64,000 nt of DNA from an uncultured Bacteroidales bacterium (GTDB lineage: Bacteria > Bacteroidota > Bacteroidia > Bacteroidales > Muribaculaceae): positions 1 to 64,000 of the forward strand of contig URZM01000001.1 of NCBI GenBank assembly GCA_900552315.1. The letters are read 5' to 3'. This document shows positions 33,326-41,865 of the stretch, in pieces; within the stretch, counting starts at the first letter, position 1; each line of letters opens with the position of its first letter. The notes below the pieces were generated by a model. That model saw only the letters and a list, made by a program, of their open reading frames with translations. It did no database searches and had not been told where the DNA came from. The translations under genes and the position numbers were made by a program.

Positions 33326-34819
33326 TCAGACAAACTTGCCGTAGTCGGCCTGGAGCATGTCGCCTGTCTCCTCGAATGCCTCGTGCAGGGCGAAGGCGGC
33401 CTTGAGGGTGTGTGGGGTGTGTCCGCCTTTCGAGAGCTTGAGGTAGTCCCACATGAGTTCCTTGTACATGGGGTGTACGCAGTTCTCGATGATGGTCTCG
33501 GCACGCTGTATGGGGTTCTTGCCGCGCAGGTCGGCCACGCCCTGTTCCGTCACGAGAATCTTGACCGAGTGCTCGGAGTGGTCGATGTGGCTTGCCATGG
33601 GCACGATGGCTGAGATCTTGCCTCCCTTCTGAATGGAGGGGCAGGAGAAGATGGAGAGGTATGCGTTGCGTGAGAAATCTGCCGAGCCGCCGATGCCGTT
33701 CATCATCTTGGTGCCGCACACGTGAGTCGAGTTCACGTTGCCGAAGATGTCGGCCTCCAGGGCTGTGTTCATGGCTATGAGGCCGAGACGGCGCACCACC
33801 TCGGGGTGGTTGGAAATCTCGCCGGGACGCATTATGATCTTGTCGCGGAAGAAATCGATGTTGTCCATGAAGTGCATCATTGCGTCGTCGGAGAATGTGA
33901 GGGCGCATGTGCTGGCGAACTTGCATTTGCCGTCCTCCATGAGGTGCATCACGGCGTCCTGGATGACCTCGGTGTACATCTCGAAGCGGGGTATTTCGGG
34001 GTTCTCGCCCAGGCCGTAGAGCACGGCGTTGGCCACGTTGCCCACGCCGCTCTGGATGGGAAGGAACTCCTTGGGCATCTTGCCTTCGCGCAGCTGGGAG
34101 GCCAGGAAATGGCATACGTTGTCACCGATTTTCTGGGTCACCTCGTCGGCGGCGGTGAAAGCGTGGATGCTCTCGGAGGCGTTGGAGGGAACCACGCCGA
34201 TAATCTTGGCGGGGTCTATCTTGAGCACGGTGGAGCCTATGCGGTCAGAGGGGCGGTAGATGGGTATCTCCCTGCGGTGAGGGGGATCCAGGGGTATGTA
34301 GTTGTCGTGGAATCCACGGAAAGATGTCTTGTAGTATGAGCTGTACTCTATGATGACCTTCTTGGCCATGCGGGCTATCGTGGGGCTCATGCCCAAGCCG
34401 GCGCCGAGTATCACCTCGCCGTTGGGGCTCATCTCGGTAGCCTCGATTATGGCCACGTCTATGTCGCCGTAGAAGCCGTAGCGCAGATCCTGCGAGAGGT
34501 GTGAGAGGTGCGCGTCTACATACTGTATCTCGCCACGGTTTATGGCGCCGCGCGCGTCCTTGTGGCCCTGGTAGGGGATACGCAGGTTCACGGCGTTGGC
34601 GCGTGAGAGCTCGCCGTCTACGTGGTCGTTTGTGCTGGCGCCGGTGTATAGGTTGATTTTGAACGGTTCGCCTTTTTCATGGAGCTCTTTGGCGCGTTTG
34701 GCCAAAGCTACGGTTACAACTTTGGGTGTACCGGAGGCCGTCAAGCCTGAGAAACCCACATTGTCGCCATTTTTGATATAACTTGCAGCTTCTTCGGCTG
34801 AGATAAATGGGATGCTCAT
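33326..34819 (-). CDS. acetyl-CoA hydrolase/transferase family, succinate CoA-transferase type
   Basis: The 497-residue enzyme moves CoA between acetate, succinate or propionate and their thioesters, fitting the succinate/propionate fermentation of Bacteroidales. Motifs: NVGFSGLTASGTPKVVTVALAKRA at the N-terminus, GEVILGAGLGMSP, SGVGNVANAVLYGL and MNGIGGSADFSRNAYLSIF with IVPMASHIDHSEHSVKILVTEQGVADLRG near the C-terminus. The ATG at 34819 is chosen because MSIPFISAEEAASYI is the expected start; the longer frame runs into the promoter. It is divergent from miaB, and the two promoters overlap. Confidence 0.92.
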   Translation of the reverse strand: MSIPFISAEEAASYIKNGDNVGFSGLTASGTPKVVTVALAKRAKELHEKGEPFKINLYTGASTNDHVDGELSRANAVNLRIPYQGHKDARGAINRGEIQYVDAHLSHLSQDLRYGFYGDIDVAIIEATEMSPNGEVILGAGLGMSPTIARMAKKVIIEYSSYYKTSFRGFHDNYIPLDPPHRREIPIYRPSDRIGSTVLKIDPAKIIGVVPSNASESIHAFTAADEVTQKIGDNVCHFLASQLREGKMPKEFLPIQSGVGNVANAVLYGLGENPEIPRFEMYTEVIQDAVMHLMEDGKCKFASTCALTFSDDAMMHFMDNIDFFRDKIIMRPGEISNHPEVVRRLGLIAMNTALEADIFGNVNSTHVCGTKMMNGIGGSADFSRNAYLSIFSCPSIQKGGKISAIVPMASHIDHSEHSVKILVTEQGVADLRGKNPIQRAETIIENCVHPMYKELMWDYLKLSKGGHTPHTLKAAFALHEAFEETGDMLQADYGKFV

Positions 34820-34850
34820 TTGTAACGTTTTAGATTTTATGGTAATTTTG
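34819..34850 (+). promoter_or_regulatory. promoter of miaB
   Basis: TTTG (34819-34822), 20 bp and TAATTTTG (34843-34850). The -33 box touches the first base of the divergent CoA-transferase start codon. Confidence 0.7.
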
Positions 34851-34852
34851 CA

Positions 34853-34885
34853 CAAAATTAGGAATTAAATTTGATATACACCAAA
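34853..34885 (-). promoter_or_regulatory. promoter of the CoA-transferase gene, facing the miaB promoter
   Basis: On the minus strand TTTG (34882-34885), 21 bp and TAATTTTG (34853-34860). Its -7 box and that of miaB together form the near-palindrome TAATTTTGCACAAAATTA. Confidence 0.7.
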
Positions 34886-34886
34886 T

Positions 34887-36239
34887 ATGAGCGAAAAAAA
34901 TTGCACACAATTTAAGAAAGTGCGCATCGAGACCTATGGCTGCCAGATGAATGTCGCTGACAGTGAGGTGATTGCGACTGTCCTGCGGATGGCGGGCTAT
35001 GAGCCTGTGGAGGAGGATTCGCAGGCTGACGCCGTGGTGCTGAACACCTGCTCCATCCGTGACAACGCCGAGCAGAAGATCTTCTCGCGCCTGGCATACT
35101 GGAACTCCTTGCGGCGAAGGCTGGGGCGCGATATTATAATAGGTGTGTGCGGATGCATGGCGGAGAGGGTTAAGGAGACCCTGATAGAGGAGCATGGCGT
35201 GGATTTCGTGGCCGGCCCGGACTCTTACCTGGACCTGCCCAACCTCGTGGCGGCCGCCGAGACAGGCCACAAGGCCATGAACGTGGACCTGAGCCTGACG
35301 GAGACCTATCGCGACGTGATACCGTCTCGCCTCGGCCATTCGCGCATCAGCGGGTATATCAGCATAATGCGCGGGTGCAACAATTTCTGCTCCTATTGCA
35401 TAGTGCCTTACACACGCGGGCGTGAACGCTCGCGCGAACCGCAAAGTATCCTGGCCGAGCTGGAGGATCTGCGCTCCCGTGGCTTCAAGGAGGCCATACT
35501 GCTGGGGCAGAATGTCAACTCTTATAAGTATGTGGACCCGGACACGGGTGAGACCACCGACTTCACGGCCCTGTTGGGAATGGTGGCTGACGCGGCTCCG
35601 GAGATGCGCATACGCTTCACCACCTCCCATCCCAAGGACATGACGGACTCCACCCTGGAGATGATGGCCTCGCGCCCGAACATAGCGCGTCACATACATC
35701 TGCCGGTGCAGAGCGGCAGCGACAGGGTGCTCAAGCTCATGAACCGCAAGTACACGAGCGGATGGTATATGGACCGCGTGGCCGCCATACGCCGCATCAT
35801 GCCCGACTGCGGGCTCTCATCCGATCTGTTCACCGGTTTCCACTCCGAGACTGAGGAGGATTTCCAGCAGACACTCGAGCTGATGAGGCGTGCCGGGTTT
35901 GACTCCTCTTTCATGTTCAAGTACTCTGAACGTCCGGGCACATACGCCTCGCGGCATCTGCCCGACGACATCCCGGAGGATGTGAAGGTGGAACGCCTGA
36001 ACCGCATGATAGCGCTCCAGAACGAATTGTCGCTTCGCAGCAATGAGCAGGATGTGGGGCGCGAGTTCGAGGTGCTGATAGAGGGGCGCAGCAAGCGCAG
36101 CGCCACTGACCTGTATGGCCGCACCTCGCAGAACAAGGTGTGCGTGTTCCCCGCCGCCGGACACCGCCCGGGCGAGTTCGTCAAGGTGCGTGTGAAAGGA
36201 GCCACCTCGGCCACGCTGCTGAGCGAGGTGGTGGAATGA
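34887..36239 (+). CDS. miaB: tRNA-2-methylthio-N6-dimethylallyladenosine synthase
   Basis: MiaB is a radical-SAM methylthiotransferase acting on i6A37 of tRNA. The 450-residue protein has the N-terminal UPF0004 domain with cysteines in YGCQMN, NTCSIRDNAEQK and GCMAERV that bind the auxiliary iron-sulfur cluster. The radical-SAM motif Cys164-x3-Cys168-x2-Cys171 (CNNFCSYC) follows, then IVPYTRGRERSR, LPVQSGSDRVL and a C-terminal TRAM domain with GRTSQNKVCVFP. Start ATG at 34887 lies about 30 bp after the presumed transcription start. Confidence 0.97.
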   Translation: MSEKNCTQFKKVRIETYGCQMNVADSEVIATVLRMAGYEPVEEDSQADAVVLNTCSIRDNAEQKIFSRLAYWNSLRRRLGRDIIIGVCGCMAERVKETLIEEHGVDFVAGPDSYLDLPNLVAAAETGHKAMNVDLSLTETYRDVIPSRLGHSRISGYISIMRGCNNFCSYCIVPYTRGRERSREPQSILAELEDLRSRGFKEAILLGQNVNSYKYVDPDTGETTDFTALLGMVADAAPEMRIRFTTSHPKDMTDSTLEMMASRPNIARHIHLPVQSGSDRVLKLMNRKYTSGWYMDRVAAIRRIMPDCGLSSDLFTGFHSETEEDFQQTLELMRRAGFDSSFMFKYSERPGTYASRHLPDDIPEDVKVERLNRMIALQNELSLRSNEQDVGREFEVLIEGRSKRSATDLYGRTSQNKVCVFPAAGHRPGEFVKVRVKGATSATLLSEVVE

Positions 36240-36297
36240 CCGAAGCGTAGCGTTAACGTTTCTTGACACGCCTGTGCCGGTTTCAGACACACCCGAT

Positions 36298-36336
36298 GGG
36301 TTAACTTTGCGTCGTGAATGACAGCGAAGTTAACCC
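36298..36336 (+). promoter_or_regulatory. 13-bp inverted repeat containing a -7 box, before a 30-codon ORF
   Basis: GGGTTAACTTTGC (36298-36310) and GCGAAGTTAACCC (36324-36336) pair with one G-T wobble over a 13-nt loop. The left arm contains TAACTTTG (36302-36309), a perfect -7 element. No good -33 box is seen at 19-21 bp. It could be an operator or a transcript-leader hairpin. Confidence 0.5.
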
Positions 36337-36351
36337 TAAATAATTATAGTC

Positions 36352-36444
36352 ATGAAAAGAAGAATCCCGCTCGGCCTCGTGATGGTCTATCTGATAGGCG
36401 CCTTTGTCATAGCCTTGAATCTGAAAAACTATTTCTTGCAGTGA
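36352..36444 (+). CDS. 30-residue single-helix membrane peptide (small ORF)
   Basis: ATG at 36352 opens a 30-codon frame ending at TGA 36442-36444. The product starts MKRRIPLG and has one hydrophobic helix (LVMVYLIGAFVIAL) before NLKNYF, the arrangement of a positive-inside membrane microprotein. A -7 box and inverted repeat lie just upstream. The last 38 bp overlap the 3' end of nadK on the other strand. No homologue can be named; it could be chance, but the promoter, composition and charge pattern are encouraging. Confidence 0.45.
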   Translation: MKRRIPLGLVMVYLIGAFVIALNLKNYFLQ

Positions 36445-37306
36445 CGGAGGCTCCCCACAGCAGCTTGTCGCGCAATGCGGACGCGAACCCGTAGCGTGCC
36501 CGGCTCACGAGATTAAGTGTGAAAGGCGCCTTGGCCACCTCCACCCGTGTGCCGGACGGCAGGCTCACAGGCATGCCGTCTATGCTGAGGAGGAAAGAGC
36601 CTGTCCGGGAGTCGGTCAGGGTGGATATGCGGCATGTGTCGCTCACCACCAGCGGCCGCATGGTGAGCGTGTGCGGGGCCACGGGCGTGAGAGTGAGAGC
36701 CGGCACCGTGGGCTGCATTATCGGTCCGCCGGCCGACAGGCTGTAGGCTGTGGAGCCGGAGGGGGTGGCTATCACCAAGCCGTCGGCCTCATAGTCCGTC
36801 AGGTAAGCTCCGTCTACCGAGGTGCGCACCGTGATCATGGACCCGGAGTTTTCCTTGAGCAGGGACACGTCGTTGAGGGCGTACGGCCACACTCCCGCAG
36901 GCAGTGCGTCGCACTCTATGCGCAGCATGGCTCGCGGCTCTATACGTGTGGAGCGGTGCAGCACGGCCTCCACCAGGGAACGCGCGTCGCGCATGTGCCA
37001 TGCCGTGAGGAAGCCGAGGTGCCCTGTGTTGATTCCGGCCACGGGTATGCCGCTCCTGGCCGCCCAGTGTGCCGCTTTAAGCAGTGTGCCGTCGCCCCCG
37101 GCGCTGACTATGACCTCGGACTGGGGCGAGGGGGAGTCGGTGGCGGCGCAGTTCGCGACCTCGGCGGCGCCGCAGGCGGTGAGCCACGCGTGAAACTCGG
37201 CCTCGATTTGCACCGCCAGCCCGGAAGCGCGCATGAGGGCTATCAGGGAGTTCAGCGACGCCACGGCCGGTTCCTGATATGTGTTGCCGAAGAGTGAGAC
37301 GAGCAT
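36407..37306 (-). CDS. nadK: NAD kinase
   Basis: NadK phosphorylates NAD to NADP in the cytoplasm. The 299-residue protein has the GGDG loop at residues 70-73 (VSAGGDGTLLKAA), GINTGHLGFLT, the ALNDVSLL motif and YEADGLVIATPSGSTAYSLSAGGPI, and all conserved residues seem intact. The N-terminal part has an unusually long Ser/Pro insertion (about 55-65). It is 3 bp downstream of a degenerate CBS-like gene on the same strand, so the pair is probably co-transcribed. Confidence 0.94.
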   Translation of the reverse strand: MLVSLFGNTYQEPAVASLNSLIALMRASGLAVQIEAEFHAWLTACGAAEVANCAATDSPSPQSEVIVSAGGDGTLLKAAHWAARSGIPVAGINTGHLGFLTAWHMRDARSLVEAVLHRSTRIEPRAMLRIECDALPAGVWPYALNDVSLLKENSGSMITVRTSVDGAYLTDYEADGLVIATPSGSTAYSLSAGGPIMQPTVPALTLTPVAPHTLTMRPLVVSDTCRISTLTDSRTGSFLLSIDGMPVSLPSGTRVEVAKAPFTLNLVSRARYGFASALRDKLLWGASVTARNSFSDSRL

Positions 37307-37309
37307 GGG

Positions 37310-37813
37310 TCAGATATTTAGGTAATGTTGCAGTTCGGTGAGACGTTGTTCCGAGAGCTCGGACTCGTAGTTCTCGGCGCCGTGGGTATATGTGACGGGA
37401 TAGCCGTAACGCTCCAGGGAGCGCGCGGCATGCGAGGGATCGGCACGGTTTATGCGCAGATATACGTTAAGTCCACCCTCGCCGTCGGGATATGTGAGCA
37501 GCGAGATAAGCGAGGCGTCGGTGTCTTCCACGGCGCGTGCTATGGCTGAGGCGGAATATGTACGGTTGTCAGCGTGCGCTATGATTTCAGAGAACTCGTC
37601 GGAATGAGGCATCATGCGCGCCAAGGCCTGCAGGACCTGCCAAGCAGTCAGTGGCGCGATGCGGTCTGCGGAGTGGACCTCCACCGCCGGACATGAGGCT
37701 CCGGCCATGGCGTCCATCACGGCGGCCAGCGGCGCGCTTCCGTCCACCACGGGGGTGGCGGCGCAGGCGCTTGGTGGCGAAGCGGGGTAGGTCAGCGATT
37801 CTTGTGCGTTCAT
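37310..37813 (-). CDS. small CBS-domain-like protein upstream of nadK
   Basis: The 167-residue cytoplasmic protein has a weak CBS-like start (AVMDAMAGASCPAVEVHSADRIAPLTAWQVLQAL, here only partly matching) and a second region with YPDGEGGLNVYLRIN. It ends in a short acidic tail. CBS-domain proteins are found next to nadK in several Bacteroides genomes, and divergently from pdxJ as here, which supports homology. The N-terminal region is short for a full CBS pair. Ligand and role unknown, perhaps nucleotide sensing for NadK. Confidence 0.7.
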   Translation of the reverse strand: MNAQESLTYPASPPSACAATPVVDGSAPLAAVMDAMAGASCPAVEVHSADRIAPLTAWQVLQALARMMPHSDEFSEIIAHADNRTYSASAIARAVEDTDASLISLLTYPDGEGGLNVYLRINRADPSHAARSLERYGYPVTYTHGAENYESELSEQRLTELQHYLNI

Positions 37814-38012
37814 CTATAAATTTTCGGCGGGGTGCGTCCTAATTCAATTTTTTTGACTATTTTTGCACTGCCATACGGGCGGCTCCGCAGGAGTGGGTCG
37901 CATCCCGAGGCTCAAAGTTACGAAAATTATGTCAATCCGGCACAATCCCGCATCATAAAAAGATTGAAGATGAGGGAGAGTGTGGTGGAGAGAATTTGTC
38001 AACTGACTTGAA

Positions 38013-38729
38013 ATGACAAGGTTAAGCGTAAATATCAACAAGATAGCCACTCTCCGCAACGCGCGTGGCGAGAACAACCCCGACGTGCAGCGCTTCGCCG
38101 AGGACTGTGAGCGCATGGGGGCGCAGGGAATAACGGTGCATCCTCGTCCGGACGAGCGCCACATCCGCCGTGACGACGTGTACAAGCTGCGTCCGCTGGT
38201 CAAGACCGAGTTCAATATAGAGGGCTATCCGAGTCCCGAGTTCATGGATCTCGTGGTCAGCGTCCGTCCCGAGCAGGTGACGCTGGTGCCTGACAAGCCT
38301 GACGTGCTGACCTCTTCGGCCGGCTGGGATGTGGAGCCTAATTTCGAGTTTCTCAGCGGTATAGTGGACACCCTGCGCCAGGCCGGGATACGCTCCTCCA
38401 TCTTCGTGAGCCCGTGTGAGGCTGTGATCCGTGCCGCCGCGCGTGCCGGGGCTGACCGCGTGGAGCTATATACCAAAGACTATGCCGACAATTATGCCAA
38501 GGACCGCGAGAAGGCGGTCGCCCCGTATGTACGGGCGTCGCAGACGGCGCACAGCGTCGGCCTGGGTGTGAACGGCGGCCATGACCTGAATCTGGAGAAC
38601 CTGCGTTATTTCCACGAGAGCCTCCCGTATCTCGATGAGGTGTCCATAGGCCATGCCATAGTGTGCGATGCCCTCTACATGGGCATCGAGGCTACCATAG
38701 CCGCATACCTGGACTGCCTCAGAGGCTGA
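38013..38729 (+). CDS. pdxJ: pyridoxine 5'-phosphate synthase
   Basis: PdxJ condenses the PdxA product with deoxyxylulose-5-phosphate to form pyridoxine phosphate. The 238-residue TIM barrel shows [60 protein letters not shown] and [16 protein letters not shown], all family signatures; the ending has [23 protein letters not shown] -7-like box lies at 37858-37865 with about 150 nt of leader. It heads a co-directional group that continues into exbB with a 29-bp gap. Confidence 0.96.
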   Translation: MTRLSVNINKIATLRNARGENNPDVQRFAEDCERMGAQGITVHPRPDERHIRRDDVYKLRPLVKTEFNIEGYPSPEFMDLVVSVRPEQVTLVPDKPDVLTSSAGWDVEPNFEFLSGIVDTLRQAGIRSSIFVSPCEAVIRAAARAGADRVELYTKDYADNYAKDREKAVAPYVRASQTAHSVGLGVNGGHDLNLENLRYFHESLPYLDEVSIGHAIVCDALYMGIEATIAAYLDCLRG

Positions 38730-38758
38730 GTTTTATTTATTTAAAAACATTTATAGTT

Positions 38759-39406
38759 ATGCTTTTATCTGCCGCCCCCGCCGCACAGCACACCCTTTGG
38801 GACCTGGTGCTTGACGGTGGCTATATCATGATTCCTCTGGGCCTGCTCCTGCTTCTGTGCATCTATGTGTTTGTCGAGCGCTGCTGGACCATCAACCACG
38901 CCATGCGCGATGACAAGACATTCATGAAGCGAATCCGCGACTGCGTCATGGAGGGCGACATGGACAATGCCGTACGCCTGTGCAAGAAGAACGACACTCC
39001 CGCGTCGCGTCTGGTGCTCAAGGGCATCACCCGCATAGGGCGCCCCGCCTCGGAGGTGATGATGGCTGTGGAGAATACCGGTAACATAGAGGTGGCGCGG
39101 TTGGGCAAAGGCTTGACATGGCTCTCCACCACCGCCGCCGGGGCTCCCATGCTCGGGTTCCTCGGCACTGTGGTGGGCATGATGGAGGCCTTTTTCGAGA
39201 TGAGCGCTGCCGGCACCGCATCTGACATCAATACCCTGAGCGGAGGAATCTCCCTCGCGCTGGTGACCACGGTGGCCGGCTTGATAGTGGGTGTCATAGC
39301 TCTTTTTGCGTACAACTACCTGGTGGCCCGCCTGGGCAAGGTGATGACCGAACTCGAGAGCAAGACCATGGAGTTCATGGACCTGCTCAACGAGCCTGCT
39401 TGCTGA
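38759..39406 (+). CDS. exbB: MotA/TolQ/ExbB family proton channel
   Basis: The 215-residue inner-membrane protein has one N-terminal helix (residues about 18-38), a long cytoplasmic loop, and two C-terminal helices. The conserved segment TWLSTTAAGAPMLGFLGTVVGMMEAFFEMS sits at about 118-148 and LSGGISLALVTTVAGLIVGVIALFAYN at about 160-186. With ExbD and a TonB-like protein it uses the proton gradient to energise outer-membrane receptors. The ATG at 38759 is taken because the upstream frame overlaps pdxJ. Gap to exbD is 27 bp. Confidence 0.93.
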   Translation: MLLSAAPAAQHTLWDLVLDGGYIMIPLGLLLLLCIYVFVERCWTINHAMRDDKTFMKRIRDCVMEGDMDNAVRLCKKNDTPASRLVLKGITRIGRPASEVMMAVENTGNIEVARLGKGLTWLSTTAAGAPMLGFLGTVVGMMEAFFEMSAAGTASDINTLSGGISLALVTTVAGLIVGVIALFAYNYLVARLGKVMTELESKTMEFMDLLNEPAC

Positions 39407-39433
39407 TGTCTAACTTACTGATTCTTGGCTATC

Positions 39434-39871
39434 ATGGCTCTTAAACGGCAATTCAATTCCCTGTCGGTGTTCTCGATGTCCTCAATGGCGGACGTCATAT
39501 TCCTGTTGCTCATATTCTTCATGATCACCTCCACGCTGATTATCCCTTCGGCCCTGGACGTGAACCTGCCGCAGAGCACGGAACAGACCATAGAGAAGCC
39601 CCGCACAGAGGTGTACATAGATTCTGTAAGCCAGCTCTATATAGTCGCTGACCGTAACGACAGCCTGCCCGAAGGGCGTCTTCCCCGCCCTGTGAGCGCG
39701 GCCGAGCTGCAGGCCTCCCTGCTTCTGCTGCGCGACCAGCATGCGTTGCAGTCGGTGGCTCTGTATGCCGACAGCGTGGTTCCCTACGCATCGGTGATAA
39801 AGGTCCTCGACATGGCCGCACGCAATGACATCAAGATGGTGCTGGCCACCCGCCCCGTCTCCTCCATATAA
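39434..39871 (+). CDS. exbD: ExbD/TolR family energy transducer
   Basis: The 145-residue protein has a single N-terminal membrane helix with the family Asp (MADVIFLLLIFFMITSTL, Asp near residue 19) that carries protons in the ExbB-ExbD complex. The periplasmic part includes LPEGRLPRP and YADSVVPYASVIKVLDMAARNDIKMVLATRP. The ATG at 39434 is chosen over a TTG at 39425. It is followed after 5 bp by the TonB-like gene. Confidence 0.92.
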   Translation: MALKRQFNSLSVFSMSSMADVIFLLLIFFMITSTLIIPSALDVNLPQSTEQTIEKPRTEVYIDSVSQLYIVADRNDSLPEGRLPRPVSAAELQASLLLLRDQHALQSVALYADSVVPYASVIKVLDMAARNDIKMVLATRPVSSI

Positions 39872-39876
39872 TAATC

Positions 39877-40656
39877 ATGAAACGTCCTGACACTGCCCAA
39901 AACATAGCCCTGAGCGCCACAGTCCTGGCTGCCATCCTGCTGATGCTGCTCCTGCTCGGTGTGCGTCTTGACCTGACTCGTGTCGAGCGCCCTGAGACTA
40001 AGGAAACCCTGACCATGGCCGACATGGAGGCGCAGGAGATGCCGCAGGATGAGTTCATAGAGCCGGAAATGGAAGAATTGGGCGAGCCGGACAATGCAGA
40101 GGATGACCTCGACGCTCCCATGCCGCAAGGTGAGCCGGACATTTCCGACACCCCGAATGACAAGCTGGTGGTCAACGGTCCCAATCCGAATCCCAATGAC
40201 GAGTCGGAGAAACTGGTGGCCACGTCCAAGCCGAGCCCGGCGCAGACCACGGCCCCGTCGGAGAAGGATGAGCCTGACCGGCGCATAACCGGCATGAAAG
40301 ACAAGTTCAGCCCTAAAAACGGCAAGTCCGGCGGCAAAGGCTCCACGGCAGATTCAGGGCATGGCGGCGAAGGGGCAGGCGCGCGCGGAGATATATCCGG
40401 CGGTCGCAAGCTGGAAAAATATGTGTTGCCTACAGGATTCTCGATTTCGAAACCGATAACCGTCACCGTCACCGTTATAGTCAAGGCTGACGGCACGGTG
40501 GAGCCCGGCTCGGCAAAATGTTCCACACGCTTGAAGGACAGCTCCCTGCAGGCCAAAGTGGTAAAATGCTCCGAGCAGACGCGTTGGACTCCTAAAGCAG
40601 GAGCCAGTCCCGTGCAGGCCAGGCTTTACTGGACGCTTGTGCCAGGGGCCAGATGA
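39877..40656 (+). CDS. TonB-like energy-transducing protein
   Basis: The 259-residue protein has an N-terminal membrane helix (IALSATVLAAILLMLLLLGVRL), an acidic, Pro/Glu/Asp-rich periplasmic spacer of about 130 residues, a Gly-rich stretch (about 150-175) and a C-terminal domain with ITVTVTVIVKADGTVEPGS and TRWTPKAGASPVQARLYWTLVP. Its place after exbB and exbD and its plan match TonB, although the C-terminal domain is short and the spacer acidic rather than Pro-Lys-rich. It partners the ExbB/ExbD pair. Confidence 0.82.
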   Translation: MKRPDTAQNIALSATVLAAILLMLLLLGVRLDLTRVERPETKETLTMADMEAQEMPQDEFIEPEMEELGEPDNAEDDLDAPMPQGEPDISDTPNDKLVVNGPNPNPNDESEKLVATSKPSPAQTTAPSEKDEPDRRITGMKDKFSPKNGKSGGKGSTADSGHGGEGAGARGDISGGRKLEKYVLPTGFSISKPITVTVTVIVKADGTVEPGSAKCSTRLKDSSLQAKVVKCSEQTRWTPKAGASPVQARLYWTLVPGAR

Positions 40657-40691
40657 GATGCTCATCAACCCATCAAAAAGAAATATCTTAA

Positions 40692-41864
40692 ATGCCAACT
40701 CCCGTAGAAATATCCCCAGAGGTCACGCGTGTAAAGCAGCGCTTCTCCATCGTGGGCAATTCCCGTGCCTTGATCGAGGCGATAGAGCGCGCTATAAAGG
40801 TCGCGCCCATTGACCTCAGTGTCCTTGTGATAGGCGAGAGCGGCGCGGGTAAGGAGTTTTTCCCGAAAATCATACATAATTTCGGCTCTCGCAAACATGC
40901 CAAATATATAGCCGTGAACTGCGGCGCCATACCGGAAGGCACCATAGACTCCGAGTTGTTCGGACATGAGAAGGGTTCGTTCACCGGAGCGCTCTCCACC
41001 CGCAAGGGATATTTCGAGGAGGCTGACGGCGGCACTATATTCCTTGACGAGGTGGCCGAGCTGCCCCTTACCACCCAGGCGCGCCTGCTTCGAGTGTTGG
41101 AGACAGGCGAGTTCCTGAAAGTCGGCTCCTCGCAGGTGCAGAAGGCCAATGTGAGGGTGGTGGCCGCCACCAATGTCAACCTGCTTAAGGCGGTGGCGGA
41201 CGGTAAATTTCGAGAGGACCTGTATTACAGGCTCTCCACGGTGCAGATCAATGTGCCGGCCTTGCATGACCGTGGGCAGGACATAGTGCTCCTGGCGCGC
41301 AAGTTCGCCTCGGATTTCAGCGAGAAATACATGACACCCCCCATAAGCTTTGCCGAAGACGCCAGGCGTCTGATGCTGCTCTACCGCTGGCCCGGAAACG
41401 TGCGCCAGCTCAAGAATGTGGTGGAGCAGGCAGCCTTGTTCCATGCCGGCGAAGAGGTCACCGCCTCGCTGCTTTCGGAATTTATGCCTCGCTCCACCGA
41501 GACATCTCTCGCCACGCGTCCCTCCGCCCCGTCTTATGAAAGCGAGCGCGAGATGCTGTGGCACACCATACTCTCATTGCGGGGAGAATTGCAGGCATTG
41601 CGCCGTCAGGTGAACGGCGAGACGGACGACAACGACGCGGAGCTGCCCTCCGCGCCCCTCGGCATACCAAAACACAGCGCCATGGTGCCGTACTCAGAGC
41701 CTGAGTTCACGCCATACGAGCCTGCCTCGCTGGAGGAGAACGAGCGGCAGGCCATAATACAGGCCCTCGACCGGTGCGGCGGGGTGCGCAAGCGGGCCGC
41801 CAAGGAGCTTAACATTTCCGAGCGTACGCTTTACCGCAAAATCAAGGAATACGGACTTGACTGA
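40692..41864 (+). CDS. sigma-54-dependent transcriptional activator without receiver domain
   Basis: The 390-residue protein is an AAA+ enhancer-binding type: Walker A GESGAGKE (48-55), the sigma-54 contact loop GSFTGA (95-100), Walker B GGTIFLDE (113-120), an R-finger region FREDLYYRLS, and a C-terminal Fis-type helix-turn-helix (KRAAKELNISERTLYRKIKEYGL). There is no N-terminal response-regulator domain, so the input is probably constitutive, an unknown ligand or protein partner. It lies between the TonB-like gene and lptE, the arrangement common in Bacteroidales. Targets, perhaps including envelope genes, are inferred. Confidence 0.93.
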   Translation: MPTPVEISPEVTRVKQRFSIVGNSRALIEAIERAIKVAPIDLSVLVIGESGAGKEFFPKIIHNFGSRKHAKYIAVNCGAIPEGTIDSELFGHEKGSFTGALSTRKGYFEEADGGTIFLDEVAELPLTTQARLLRVLETGEFLKVGSSQVQKANVRVVAATNVNLLKAVADGKFREDLYYRLSTVQINVPALHDRGQDIVLLARKFASDFSEKYMTPPISFAEDARRLMLLYRWPGNVRQLKNVVEQAALFHAGEEVTASLLSEFMPRSTETSLATRPSAPSYESEREMLWHTILSLRGELQALRRQVNGETDDNDAELPSAPLGIPKHSAMVPYSEPEFTPYEPASLEENERQAIIQALDRCGGVRKRAAKELNISERTLYRKIKEYGLD

Positions 41865-41865
41865 C

